Source: Sessilibacter corallicola (GTDB lineage Bacteria; Pseudomonadota; Gammaproteobacteria; Pseudomonadales; Cellvibrionaceae). Taken from it: a DNA stretch of 64,000 nucleotides. Each line of letters begins with the position of its first letter. Positions within the stretch are counted from its first letter, which is position 1. The stretch is taken from contig NZ_JAJSLX010000001.1 in the NCBI RefSeq assembly GCF_021290925.1, positions 372,001 through 436,000 on the forward strand. Reading direction: 5' to 3'. The position numbers and the translations under genes are program-made. The notes below the pieces were generated by a model. It was not told the DNA's origin and made no database searches. It saw nothing but the letters and a program-made list of their open reading frames with translations. Positions 1-9,192 of the stretch are shown here, in pieces.

Positions 1-216
1 TCGGGTCAGTTCGCCTTCTGTGGCGTTGGTGAATTTTTCATACAAGCGCTCACCAATGAACATTCCAAGTAAAGAATCACCTAGAAATTCTAACCGTTCA
101 TTGTTGTTGGCACCGAAGCTTCGATGAGTCAGCGCCTGTTGTAAAATAGAGGAATTTTGAAATGTATAACCTAAACGTTTTTGCAAACGTTCGAGAAGAA
201 TCGGATTATTTACCAA
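1..216 (-). CDS. rnc: Ribonuclease III, N-terminal part (cut by window edge)
   Basis: RNase III cleaves double-stranded RNA in rRNA and mRNA processing. The visible 72 residues hold the family signature [10 protein letters not shown] at about residues 39-48, with the catalytic-site Glu and Asp (E43, D47), preceded by an ALTHRS segment. The gene continues beyond position 1. No ATG is available: I chose a TTG at 216, giving an N-terminus ([10 protein letters not shown]) that lines up with E. coli RNase III; a GTG at 225 in the same frame is an alternative. Either start overlaps the end of the upstream DUF4845 gene, suggesting translational coupling. The order lepA-lepB-DUF4845-rnc is common in gammaproteobacteria. 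The identity is secure; the start is not. Confidence 0.9.
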   Translation of the reverse strand, partial: MVNNPILLERLQKRLGYTFQNSSILQQALTHRSFGANNNERLEFLGDSLLGMFIGERLYEKFTNATEGELTR

Positions 217-640
217 TGGGATCACAGCATTTATCGGGGAATTTGCTATCAAGCTGGTTATTGAACGTCAGTAAAACATCAACGTTAAAAAACATGGGAA
301 TTCGTTTTTCGTAATTGATGTTAATAATGACGCGACCATCTTGACGTTTAACTTCTATATTGTCGTTGGGTATGTCACGAATGTTATTAATACGCAGGGT
401 ATTACTCAAATTTGAGCGAAGCTCAGAAACACTTTTTGATTCAATGCCTTCTGGCGTTATCGCAAGCTCTTGAAGCTTAGAACGCAAGGTTTGGTTATCG
501 ATGTAACTCGGAACAATCTTAAACGCTTGAGAGGCTACCAACCCGACAATAACGATAACAACTAACCAGCTCGACATGCCCATCCCCAACTGAGATTTTA
601 AACTGGGATACTTCGCACGCTTGTGAATATTTAAACTCAT
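206..640 (-). CDS. DUF4845 single-pass membrane protein
   Basis: Small inner-membrane protein of 144 residues with one clear transmembrane segment at about residues 24-41 and a hydrophilic C-terminal domain, expected to be periplasmic. Size, layout and position between lepB and rnc match the DUF4845 family, whose function is unknown. A GGGAG ribosome site lies just before the ATG. Its end overlaps the start of rnc by about 10 bases. The assignment rests on context and architecture; I cannot give a molecular role. Confidence 0.8.
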   Translation of the reverse strand: MSLNIHKRAKYPSLKSQLGMGMSSWLVVIVIVGLVASQAFKIVPSYIDNQTLRSKLQELAITPEGIESKSVSELRSNLSNTLRINNIRDIPNDNIEVKRQDGRVIININYEKRIPMFFNVDVLLTFNNQLDSKFPDKCCDPIGK

Positions 641-760
641 TTACCAACACTCCCAAAGTTCAACCTTGGTGAATCTTCAAACCGGATCGTTGTTTGTGTA
701 CTGCACATTTACCGACACGCTGTAAGAATAATTTTTCAAACAGCGCAATTCAATGACGGA

Positions 761-1612
761 TTACTCAATTGCACCCGTACGGCTAAATGACGGCACACTG
801 AATAGAGAATCCCAATGCATCCAGATCGCCACCGCCTTACCGACAATGTTTTCTTCGGGCACTTGTCCCCACGCACGGCTATCGCTGCTGTTATCTCGGT
901 TGTCACCCATCATAAAATAATGGCCTTCATCGACAACCCAGCTACCGTCGGTAGAACGTATTGGTCTGTTGGCGCGCACTAGCTTACGCATTGGGTGTTC
1001 ATAACCACTCAAGCTTTCTGTCATTACGGCGTAATCGCCAAACTGGTTAGAAACAGATTCTACAAACTGCTGGGGCTGTTTTTCGCCATTAATGTATAAA
1101 ACATTATTTCTCAAGACGATTTTATCGCCTGGCAAGCCGATGACACGCTTAATAAAATACTCTTTCTTTCCTGGCGGGAAAAATACCATCACATCGCCGC
1201 GCTCAGGCTCATTGATATCGATGATTTTGTTTCTGAAAACAGGAAGGCGAATACCGTAGGTGTATTTATTGACCAAAATAAAATCACCCACTTCTAGGGT
1301 AGGCACCATAGATTCCGACGGTATTTGGAAAGGCTCGTACAGAAAAGACCGGAGCACAAAGACTACGGCGAGCACGGGGAAAAACGATTTCGAGTATTCG
1401 ACTAACAAAGGCTCCCGAGACGCCACACCCATAGCCGACTGGTACGCTGCATTTTTCTCAAGCGCCTGTTCATCTGATGTATCGAACTGCGAATTTACCG
1501 TAGCAATGGCCGTTTTTCGTTTTGCTGATAAAAATGCGATATCAAATAGCCAGATCAATCCAGATCCAACGACAAGAATCATCAAGATGAGGGGAAAATT
1601 AATAGAATCCAT
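761..1612 (-). CDS. lepB: Signal peptidase I
   Basis: Membrane-anchored serine protease that removes signal peptides from exported proteins on the periplasmic side. It has 283 residues. Two N-terminal membrane segments (about 5-25 and 77-93) come before the catalytic serine in the PSESM motif (S101) and the general-base lysine in FIKRVIGLPGD (K155). The C-terminal family box GDNRDNSSDSRAWG lies near residues 237-250. All catalytic elements are present. It sits 52 bases downstream of lepA and upstream of the DUF4845 gene and rnc, the usual lep operon order. Confidence 0.97.
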   Translation of the reverse strand: MDSINFPLILMILVVGSGLIWLFDIAFLSAKRKTAIATVNSQFDTSDEQALEKNAAYQSAMGVASREPLLVEYSKSFFPVLAVVFVLRSFLYEPFQIPSESMVPTLEVGDFILVNKYTYGIRLPVFRNKIIDINEPERGDVMVFFPPGKKEYFIKRVIGLPGDKIVLRNNVLYINGEKQPQQFVESVSNQFGDYAVMTESLSGYEHPMRKLVRANRPIRSTDGSWVVDEGHYFMMGDNRDNSSDSRAWGQVPEENIVGKAVAIWMHWDSLFSVPSFSRTGAIE

Positions 1613-1664
1613 GGTTTTTAATTACTGCCCAGTATTTAGGTCACAACAAACTAAGATCAATCTA

Positions 1665-3464
1665 TCAGGAATCAACTTTCAATACGGCTAAGAAAGCATC
1701 CTGCGGTATTTCAACACGTCCTACCTGCTTCATACGCTTTTTACCTGCTTTCTGTTTTTCAAGCAGCTTTTTCTTACGTGTAACGTCACCGCCATAACAT
1801 TTGGCCGTCACATTCTTTCTCAATGCTTTGACCGTGGTTCGCGCAACAACTTGACCACCAATCGCCGCTTGAATAGCAACATCAAACATCTGCCGAGGAA
1901 TAAGCTCTTTCATTTTCTCAGCCAGAGCACGACCCTTGTACTGAGCGTTATCACGGTGAACAATAATTGCCAACGCGTCGACACGCTCTGAGTTGATTAG
2001 TACGTCCAATCGCACCAAATTGGCGGCTTCAAAACGGCTGAACGAGTAGTCCAAAGACGCAAATCCGCGGCTAACGGATTTCAATCGGTCGAAGAAATCC
2101 ATCACCACTTCATTCATAGGCAGATCGTATTTCACCGACACCTGGCTACCCATGTATTGAAGATCAGTTTGAATACCGCGTTTTTCAACGCACAAGGTAA
2201 TTACCGCGCCTAAATGCTCGTTCGGTACCAAAATGCTGGCTTCGCAGATTGGCTCTCGCATTTCTTCAATGTAACTGTTGTCTGGGAGCTTTGACGGGTT
2301 ATCGACGTAAACGGTTTCTCCGTCATTTTTAACAACTTCGTAAACCACCGTTGGTGCTGTGGTAATGAGATCGAGATCGTATTCACGCTCTAACCGTTCT
2401 TGAATGATTTCCATGTGCAACATGCCGAGGAAACCACAACGGAAACCAAAACCCAGGGCATCGGAACTCTCAGGTTCGAAGAACAAGGAGGCGTCATTCA
2501 AGGTAAGTTTGGACAGTGCGTCTCGGAAAGACTCGTAATCGTCGGATGAAACCGGGAACATTCCGGCATAAACCTGAGGCTTAATTTTTTGGAAACCAGG
2601 CAGAGATTCAACGTCAGCGGACTGGTTGTGGGTTAACGTATCACCCACGGGTGCACCGTGAATATCTTTAATACCTGCTACGACAAAACCTACTTCACCG
2701 GCACGGAGGAATTTTTTCTCAACGCGCTTAGGAGTGAATATACCCACGCTGTCTACCACGTGAGCCTTGCCAATAGACTTGGCAATAATCTTATCTTTGA
2801 CCGACAAAGTCCCTTGGGTTACGCGCACCAAAGACACCACACCAAGATAATTATCGAACCAAGAATCAATGATCAATGCTTGTAAGGGTGCATCGTGCTC
2901 ACCTTCTGGCGGTGGCACTTTGGCAACTAACAATTCGAGCACATCTTCAATGCCCATGCCCGATTTTGCACTGCAAGGGACCGCTTCGGTTGCATCAATA
3001 CCGATGATATTTTCAATTTCTTCGGCAACGCGTTCGGGTTCTGCTTGAGGCAAATCCATTTTGTTTAGAACTGGCAGAACTTCAAGGCCTTGCTCTACGG
3101 CGGTATAACAGTTGGCAACAGATTGAGCTTCCACACCTTGAGCAGCATCGACAACCAGTAAGGCACCTTCACAGGCGGCTAACGAGCGAGAAACTTCATA
3201 GGTAAAATCGACATGCCCTGGCGTATCAATGAAATTTAACTGATACGTTTTGCCATCTTTTGCTGTGTAATCAAGGGTTACGCTTTGAGCCTTAATGGTG
3301 ATACCGCGCTCACGCTCGATATCCATTGAGTCAAGAACTTGCTGTTCCATCTCACGTTCAGATAAGCCACCGCAGATTTGGATAAAACGGTCTGCAATGG
3401 TGGATTTCCCATGATCGATATGAGCAATAATCGAAAAATTACGTATGTGGCTTAGATCTGTCAC
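1665..3464 (-). CDS. lepA: Elongation factor 4 (LepA GTPase)
   Basis: Ribosome-bound translational GTPase that acts in translation initiation or back-translocation. It is 599 residues, the normal family length. The GTPase motifs are visible: AHIDHGKST (P-loop), RERGIT (switch I), DTPGHVDF (switch II) and NKMD. The C-terminal end carries the LepA-specific basic domain with [18 protein letters not shown]. It lies directly upstream of lepB, as in most proteobacteria, with a 240-base gap to mucD upstream that contains a hairpin. Confidence 0.98.
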   Translation of the reverse strand: MTDLSHIRNFSIIAHIDHGKSTIADRFIQICGGLSEREMEQQVLDSMDIERERGITIKAQSVTLDYTAKDGKTYQLNFIDTPGHVDFTYEVSRSLAACEGALLVVDAAQGVEAQSVANCYTAVEQGLEVLPVLNKMDLPQAEPERVAEEIENIIGIDATEAVPCSAKSGMGIEDVLELLVAKVPPPEGEHDAPLQALIIDSWFDNYLGVVSLVRVTQGTLSVKDKIIAKSIGKAHVVDSVGIFTPKRVEKKFLRAGEVGFVVAGIKDIHGAPVGDTLTHNQSADVESLPGFQKIKPQVYAGMFPVSSDDYESFRDALSKLTLNDASLFFEPESSDALGFGFRCGFLGMLHMEIIQERLEREYDLDLITTAPTVVYEVVKNDGETVYVDNPSKLPDNSYIEEMREPICEASILVPNEHLGAVITLCVEKRGIQTDLQYMGSQVSVKYDLPMNEVVMDFFDRLKSVSRGFASLDYSFSRFEAANLVRLDVLINSERVDALAIIVHRDNAQYKGRALAEKMKELIPRQMFDVAIQAAIGGQVVARTTVKALRKNVTAKCYGGDVTRKKKLLEKQKAGKKRMKQVGRVEIPQDAFLAVLKVDS

Positions 3465-3625
3465 TATGTTTTTAAATACCGCTTAAACTGGGGAACATGA
3501 CGTGTTTTTAATCCAACAACCGGTTAAAAACACACCGCTTAGACGCCTACACTATTAGATATAGCGCCTTTAAATTAGCGCGCAAGTCTACAGCATTTAG
3601 TACAACGGAGCTACGAGGAATGACA

Positions 3626-3664
3626 GTTCTCCAGAGCCCGAACACGTCATGGCGTCTGGAGAAC
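3626..3664. repeat. Inverted repeat between mucD and lepA
   Basis: Ten-base arms GTTCTCCAGA and TCTGGAGAAC enclose a 19-base spacer whose ends (GCC and GGC) can extend the stem. It lies 40 bases past the mucD stop. There is no U-run on the minus-strand side, so it is not a classic intrinsic terminator; it may be an mRNA-stabilising or attenuating hairpin ahead of lepA. Confidence 0.6.
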
Positions 3665-3704
3665 GGTACACATTAGGAAAAACGACGAAGGAATTGAATA
3701 ATTT

Positions 3705-5090
3705 CTAGGGTGTAGCGATCGTTCTAAAAACTGGCGTCCCATTTCGAACGAATCGAATAGGTAACAAGCTATCTGAAGGTAGATTATCTTCCACATCTTG
3801 GAAGTTATTCAGGTTACTGATCGCCTTGAAACCGATTTGAGTAATAACATCGCCTTCTTGGATTCCAGCTTCTGCTGCTGGCCCATTCGGGCTGACTGAG
3901 CGAACCACCACGCCTTCGTTAATATCGAACTGATTGGCTAATTCACGGGTCAGGTTATCAACCACCATACCCAACTTACTGTTATCGGAAGAACCGCCAA
4001 AGCTGTCATCGCCAGCGAAGGCAACGCCACTGTCTAAAGCGGTAACCGTTACGTCCAGTAATTTCTTACGACCTTCACGGATAACTTGCATTTCTACCGT
4101 ATCACCCGGCGTGGTAATACCAACCGCGTGAGGCAAATCGCCGGATTCAATGATTTTTTGGCCGTTAAAACGGGTAATAATATCGCCGTTTTGAACACCT
4201 GCTGTCTGAGCCGGGCTGCCAGGTTCTACTCGCGCGACAAGTGCACCCTCAGGCTTTTTCAAACCAAAAGAGTCAGCTAACGACTTATCGACTTCTTGAA
4301 TCATGACACCAAGCCATCCACGATCAACACGACCTTTTGACTTAAGTTGATCAACCACATTCAAAGCAACACTGGCAGGGATAGCGAACGACAAGCCGAT
4401 TGAACCGCCTGAACGGGTGTAGATTTGGGAGTTAATACCGACAACTTCACCCTTAAGATTAAACAAAGGCCCGCCCGAGTTACCCGGATTAATCGCGACG
4501 TCAGTCTGGATGAATGGAACGTAATTACCATTTTCTTCCGATGGAATACTGCGACCAATGGCACTGACAATTCCGGCACTCGCTGAGAAATCGAGACCAA
4601 AAGGAGAACCAATCGCCAATACCCAATCGCCCACTCTCAGCTCTTTAGGTTCGGCAAAATTAAGATACGGCAGCTTTTTGGCATCGACTTTTAACAGTGC
4701 GAGATCTGATCGCGGATCGGTACCAATCAATTCGGCGATGAATTCACGGCGATCCTGCAAGCGAACCACAATTTCGTCAGCGTCTTCGATAACGTGATTG
4801 TTAGTAAGCAGGTAGCCATCGCTAGAAACTAAGAAACCTGAGCCGATAGAGCGATGTTCGCGCTCGGGCACACTGCGAGGATCAAAGAAGTGTCGGAAAA
4901 TTTCTGGCAACTGCTGCCGGTCTGGAACGATCGATTGAGAAGAACGTTTTGATCGCGACACTGTATTTATTTTTACCACTGCGGGGCTTGTGTCTTCTAC
5001 GATATCAGCAAAGTTTGGAAGTCTTTGCGAATGACTTGAGGTAGAAAAAACCAACACTATAAAAGCGATAGCAACAATTGGCCAACGCAT
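3705..5090 (-). CDS. mucD: Periplasmic serine endoprotease DegP/MucD-like
   Basis: HtrA-family protease that degrades or refolds damaged envelope proteins. It has 461 residues, an N-terminal signal peptide (cleavage near residue 21), and a trypsin-like domain with catalytic H99 (in TNNHVIEDAD), D129 (in RSDLALLKV) and S205 (in NPGNSGGPLF). Two PDZ domains follow, at roughly 255-345 and 370-455. A strong AGGAGG site precedes the ATG. It closes the rpoE-rseA-rseB-rseC group, as mucD closes the algU cluster of Pseudomonas; control by sigma-E is inferred from this context. DegQ or DegP are alternative names. Confidence 0.95.
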   Translation of the reverse strand: MRWPIVAIAFIVLVFSTSSHSQRLPNFADIVEDTSPAVVKINTVSRSKRSSQSIVPDRQQLPEIFRHFFDPRSVPEREHRSIGSGFLVSSDGYLLTNNHVIEDADEIVVRLQDRREFIAELIGTDPRSDLALLKVDAKKLPYLNFAEPKELRVGDWVLAIGSPFGLDFSASAGIVSAIGRSIPSEENGNYVPFIQTDVAINPGNSGGPLFNLKGEVVGINSQIYTRSGGSIGLSFAIPASVALNVVDQLKSKGRVDRGWLGVMIQEVDKSLADSFGLKKPEGALVARVEPGSPAQTAGVQNGDIITRFNGQKIIESGDLPHAVGITTPGDTVEMQVIREGRKKLLDVTVTALDSGVAFAGDDSFGGSSDNSKLGMVVDNLTRELANQFDINEGVVVRSVSPNGPAAEAGIQEGDVITQIGFKAISNLNNFQDVEDNLPSDSLLPIRFVRNGTPVFRTIATP

Positions 5091-5515
5091 CCATTTTCCT
5101 CCTAAAAATTTTTCAGACAGCTAATGTTCCAGTGATTACATCCCTAAAGATAGACCGCAACCACCCACACTTCTGAAAACACTAAAATAACTCGGTATTT
5201 AACATGAATTAGCAAAAGCTTGCCATGATTCCCTCTCAGGTTTTCACTGAAAGGCAGTATCTATTTGGTTAACTATGTTATTGAAAGTTCAACTATTAAT
5301 GATTTATTCGTAAATAGAAATCGAAAAGTGACAGGATCATTTAAGATAAGAAGATAGAGACAAATTAATGATGGTAGCAACGATGAATGCACCGTGAATA
5401 TTAGCGATACATCCCAATAAGAGCACGCAAGAGCTTTGCCTTTTAAAGAAGAGAATTCGAACAACTAATCCAAGTACAGTGCGAAACACCACTATTGAAT
5501 ACGCTGTTTTCAGCG
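5091..5515. other. Spacer between rseC and mucD
   Basis: 425 AT-rich bases. I see no convincing gene here. A GAACTT at 5285-5290 (minus strand) resembles a sigma-E -35 box, but no acceptable -10 box follows at the right spacing, so I do not call a promoter. Confidence 0.4.
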
Positions 5516-5986
5516 TTATTTAGCGCCTTCGGCCCAATAGACTACGTCTTCGTCGGCCTCAACTAATACCGGCTCCAGAGACTGGCTTTTACCGTATACA
5601 TTCAACACCTTACGGGTAAATAGAGCACCAGCTACCAAACCAACCGCTCCAGTCAACACAGTATAAGCCTCCGCCAAAGCAAGAGAATGACCGACAAATA
5701 TGCCAACCATTAAAAATACGAGTGGCAATAAATACAACGCGAGCGAGGTTTTCAGCAACACATCTTCGCCAATAGCAATGGTTACTGTATCGTCGATTTG
5801 ATACTTGGAATGATCGCGCCCGTTCAAATCCACACGAATAAACCCAGGCTCTTGACCCCATTTAGAAAGTAACGACTGGCCACAGCCTTTCTCGGCTGAA
5901 CACGTCGAACAAGCAGACTTACGAATCGTCTGAACCCACAAATGGTCTTCTTCAACGGAAACAACACGGCCACTTTCTTTAATCAC
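5516..5986 (-). CDS. rseC: SoxR-reducing / sigma-E regulator RseC
   Basis: Inner-membrane protein of the RseC/MucC family, which modulates sigma-E activity and, in enterics, takes part in SoxR reduction with the Rsx complex. It has 156 residues. An N-terminal cysteine cluster (CSTCSAEKGCG, about residues 26-36) is followed by two membrane segments near 83-101 and 106-124. It lies about 110 bases downstream of rseB in the rpoE cluster, which supports the call. The exact effect on sigma-E differs between species and cannot be read from the sequence. Confidence 0.9.
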   Translation of the reverse strand: MIKESGRVVSVEEDHLWVQTIRKSACSTCSAEKGCGQSLLSKWGQEPGFIRVDLNGRDHSKYQIDDTVTIAIGEDVLLKTSLALYLLPLVFLMVGIFVGHSLALAEAYTVLTGAVGLVAGALFTRKVLNVYGKSQSLEPVLVEADEDVVYWAEGAK

Positions 5987-6093
5987 AAATCACCTGACGT
6001 AATATTCAACAATAGATTAGGCTAACACTCACACCAAAAAGATTTCCAACCACGACACCTAACAGCAGCTTACAGTTGGATAGTTACTATACG

Positions 6094-7044
6094 CTATCTG
6101 CGAGCAAGAGGAATCACAGCCGAGGCTACTTTCTGAGCCGTGGTTTTAGGAACCTCACCAACAATCGAGACTTGATAAGGCTCGCCGGCAATCACAATCT
6201 TATCGAGATAAACTAAAGTGCCGCCGCGGCGCGCTTCACCTTCAAGGGTTTTTCTGCCCAGCACTCGGCTCACAAACACTGAAAAACGACTCATACCATC
6301 GCTAAAAGCGAGCATTTCAGCAGAATCCGTCACTTTCGCAGAAATCAACTGGAAACCACTGGGCACCCAACCCAGTCGCCAATGCGCTAAATCCGCAGTC
6401 TGCACACAACCGCCGAGCAACAAAACTTCGTCGCGCTTGGGCTCAATAAGCTCATCAACGACTTCAGCTGTGTTAGTAACCGGTTGGAAATCGATAAATT
6501 GGAACCGCTCAAGCATACGGTTGCCCGAAATGGTCGCCATCATTAAGGGCATTGCCGTTTCGGTATCGAGAGCAAGACGGTAACCGTAGCGAAACTCATC
6601 GCGAGGTAATGCATTGACTATGTATACCGAACGGTCTGCGACACGATCCTCCCCCACTAATTTCAGGAGGTAATGACTGTCGAGAGAATCATCCGTGCGC
6701 GGCAACAGGGTTTGCTGTGAAAGGTCCTCGCGAGCGCACAAGCTGGCGTCGGATCGTTGAACAATAGCATTTGCTGAACCAGTCAGATGTTTGAACCGGT
6801 TAGCTTCAACGTCGTTAATAACCTGATGAGTTATTCGAATGGGGTCCAAATTACCTGAGTGCTCATGGGTAAAAATTCCGTTGTAGCTCAACTGAGTCAA
6901 CGCTTGCCCCATTTGTTGAAACAGACTCAAGGCAGCCTCGTCTGATGACGCAGTATTGATCTCCGCTTCAGCAGTAACCGCAACCGACCAACTCAGTAAT
7001 ATTCCCCAACCTATTTTAGGTAAATATTGATTTAACCCTTTCAA
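6094..7044 (-). CDS. rseB: Sigma-E regulatory protein RseB (MucB)
   Basis: Periplasmic protein that binds the anti-sigma factor RseA and protects it from proteolysis, responding to lipopolysaccharide and misfolded porins. It has 316 residues with an N-terminal signal peptide and the LolA/LppX-like N-terminal domain plus smaller C-terminal domain typical of MucB/RseB. The segment TQLSYNGIFTHEHSG matches the family N-terminus. It follows rseA and precedes rseC. A cysteine pair lies in the middle of the protein. Confidence 0.93.
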   Translation of the reverse strand: MKGLNQYLPKIGWGILLSWSVAVTAEAEINTASSDEAALSLFQQMGQALTQLSYNGIFTHEHSGNLDPIRITHQVINDVEANRFKHLTGSANAIVQRSDASLCAREDLSQQTLLPRTDDSLDSHYLLKLVGEDRVADRSVYIVNALPRDEFRYGYRLALDTETAMPLMMATISGNRMLERFQFIDFQPVTNTAEVVDELIEPKRDEVLLLGGCVQTADLAHWRLGWVPSGFQLISAKVTDSAEMLAFSDGMSRFSVFVSRVLGRKTLEGEARRGGTLVYLDKIVIAGEPYQVSIVGEVPKTTAQKVASAVIPLARR

Positions 7045-7205
7045 CCCTTCGCCTCAACCAATCAGGTGATTAATACAATAAAAGTGACTGCATCATTTTG
7101 ATAACAAATACTTGATTTCGCTAATCAACAAGCACAAAAAAAGGCTTCAATCGAAGCCCTTTAACGTTACAACAGTTGGATACACTTCAACAATAAAACA
7201 AAATT

Positions 7206-7925
7206 CTATTCTTCGATTTGAGCAGGCTTCGATGTTTCAAGCTCAACACGAGGTACACGCTCAAAAGGAATGTTACCTTCAGCAACAACACCGGTATTTG
7301 CGTGTTCAGCCATTAATTGCTGTAAAAACTCTTCAACCGCAGGATTAGCTACTTCAGACTCAGTGCGAGGGATAAAAATCACTGGCTGAGCATTGCGACG
7401 TTGCGATTCGTACTGCTGGCTATCGGTACTAACGGTGCGAGCATTCAAACCGTTGGTGCCGTAACCAATAGGTAGATTAGCCGTATCTGCCGCAGGCGCT
7501 TCAACTGCTGGCGCTACAGTATTGTTCGCAAGGTTCTCTTGAACAAGTTCGTCTTGTTGGTAGTTATCAACCACAAACACAGCAACAACAGCAACTGAGG
7601 CCGCGATAGCCGCTTTACCAAAATTACTGATGATGGCACCGAAACGCGACGGCTTAGCGTCATTAGCAGCAGTTTCAATTGCAGGCTCTTCTGCAATCAT
7701 TTCAGAAATGCCTTTACTCAAGTCAATGCCTTGATAACTGCTGGTTTCAGAGTGCATGATCTGACTCGCTAATTGATAGCGACTCCAGGTGTCTCGCACT
7801 TCTTGGCTTTCGCCATTTTGCAACAGGCGGCGCAGTTCAAGCTCGGAAGCTTCGCCATCCATAAGAGCGGATAAAGATTGTTTCAAAGACTCATCAAACT
7901 GTGATTTATCGTTGGACTGTGCCAT
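7206..7925 (-). CDS. rseA: Anti-sigma-E factor RseA (MucA)
   Basis: Single-pass inner-membrane anti-sigma factor: the cytoplasmic N-terminus holds sigma-E, and regulated proteolysis releases it. It has 239 residues. The N-terminal domain begins with LKQSLSALMDGEASELELRR, typical of the family, with DTWSRYQLASQIM further on. One transmembrane segment lies at about 104-119, followed by a periplasmic tail of about 120 residues for RseB binding. It follows rpoE after 195 bases, a wider gap than usual. Confidence 0.95.
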   Translation of the reverse strand: MAQSNDKSQFDESLKQSLSALMDGEASELELRRLLQNGESQEVRDTWSRYQLASQIMHSETSSYQGIDLSKGISEMIAEEPAIETAANDAKPSRFGAIISNFGKAAIAASVAVVAVFVVDNYQQDELVQENLANNTVAPAVEAPAADTANLPIGYGTNGLNARTVSTDSQQYESQRRNAQPVIFIPRTESEVANPAVEEFLQQLMAEHANTGVVAEGNIPFERVPRVELETSKPAQIEE

Positions 7926-8120
7926 ATAAACGAACTCGGATCTTGTAGTTGTCTGACATTTTATTGTCGGAAATTCAGCTCAATCTCGCTCACTCCACAT
8001 AATAAATGCGGTACTTCCGATAGGCGAACCATTAATCTAAGCTGAACGCTTCTGTTGTTAATGGACTCACACTCTACGAATTGGTTCACAAAGATTGTCA
8101 GTTTTTTGCAATTTTCTTCC

Positions 8121-8705
8121 TTAATTGACCAACGGACGAATTGCTTTATCAATTGCTTCACGAGCGCGGAAGATACGCGAGCGAACAGTACCGACAGGAC
8201 ACTCCATAACTTCGGCAATGTCCTCGTAACTCAGACCTTCCATTTCTCGTAAAGTTAGTGCGGTTCTCAAATCTTCTGGCAATCCAGCAATGGTATCGTT
8301 CACCACCTTGTGCAACTGATCTCTCATCATGGCGCCTTCGGGAGATTCAATATCTCGAAGCGGCTCACTGCCATCGTAGAAATCGGCTTCATCTACATCG
8401 ATATCCGACGCAGGCGGCCTTCTACCGCGAGAAACCAAGTGGTTTTTTGCTGTATTGATCGCTATTCGATACAGCCAGGTATAAAAAGCACTGTCACCGC
8501 GAAAGTTTCCCAGCGCGCGATAAGCTTTTATAAAAGCTTCCTGAACAACATCGTACACTTCAGCGTTGTCTTTGATATATCGACCAACAATGGCGATTAT
8601 TTTGTGTTGGTATTTTAAAACCAACATATCAAAAGCACGCTTATCACCTTTCTGTACTCGCTCAACCAATTGTTGATCGGAATTAGGCGTGGCTTGGCCC
8701 GTCAT
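8121..8705 (-). CDS. rpoE: RNA polymerase sigma-E factor (AlgU/RpoE)
   Basis: ECF sigma factor that directs transcription of envelope-stress genes. It has 194 residues with region 2 (FDMLVLKYQHKI to YDVVQEAFIKAYRAL, then YTWLYRIAINTAKNHL) and region 4 (LREMEGLSYEDIAEVM, then CPVGTVRSRIFRARE). The sequence is very close to E. coli RpoE and Pseudomonas AlgU. It is first in the cluster rpoE-rseA-rseB-rseC-mucD and divergent from nadB. A possible sigma-E promoter lies about 320 bases upstream, suggesting autoregulation. Confidence 0.97.
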   Translation of the reverse strand: MTGQATPNSDQQLVERVQKGDKRAFDMLVLKYQHKIIAIVGRYIKDNAEVYDVVQEAFIKAYRALGNFRGDSAFYTWLYRIAINTAKNHLVSRGRRPPASDIDVDEADFYDGSEPLRDIESPEGAMMRDQLHKVVNDTIAGLPEDLRTALTLREMEGLSYEDIAEVMECPVGTVRSRIFRAREAIDKAIRPLVN

Positions 8706-9192
8706 TCATCACTCCAAAATTGCCTGTTTAGGCAAGCTCTTACTTAATAGGGCTCATGCTCCTAATACTACGCCTACAATATAAGGGCAAAATCTCCAAC
8801 TCAAAGTCAACTCAGTGTATAAATTAGCAAAAATTTGAAGATTCGGCCTATTTGGAATTTTTTAACCGAGTCTCAAGCAGCTAGAATTCGACACATTTAA
8901 CATAGTACATGACTGTGAGTATAAATATTATTCGATACAAACTGTAGCAATTCGCTGACTAATTCGGCACGTATATCAACAAAAGTATGATAGATAATTA
9001 TTTTTAGCCACATACGAATTGCACCTTAGGACTAGAAATACTCGATTAAGTTCTTTATCTTGATCTAAGATTTACTGTCTGAAAATACTTCTACCCTTCA
9101 ATAACCCATTGACCTGTTTAATATCTTTATACTTTTTCCGACTGCAGTAATAAAATCGTCACACACCAAGACCTCCCGAGTTCAAGCTAACT
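8706..9192. other. Divergent rpoE/nadB promoter region
   Basis: 487 AT-rich bases between the divergent starts of rpoE and nadB. Apart from the possible sigma-E promoter at 9024-9053 I see no gene, RNA or strong repeat. Confidence 0.5.
9024..9053 (-). promoter_or_regulatory. Possible sigma-E promoter of rpoE
   Basis: On the minus strand GAACTT (9053-9048), then 16 bases, then TCCTAA resembles the sigma-E consensus GAACTT-N16-TCTGA. It points toward rpoE, with a leader of about 320 bases. Autoregulation of rpoE is well known, but the -10 match is imperfect and the leader long. Confidence 0.35.

Noticed and set aside
5285-5290. GAACTT as sigma-E promoter of mucD
   Set aside because: No suitable -10 element at 16-17 bases.
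5273-5464. 63-codon minus-strand frame between mucD and rseC
   Set aside because: Hydrophobic, AT-driven composition, no ribosome site, no family resemblance.
7961-8218. 85-codon minus-strand frame between rseA and rpoE
   Set aside because: Overlaps rpoE in another frame; shadow of the sigma-factor gene.
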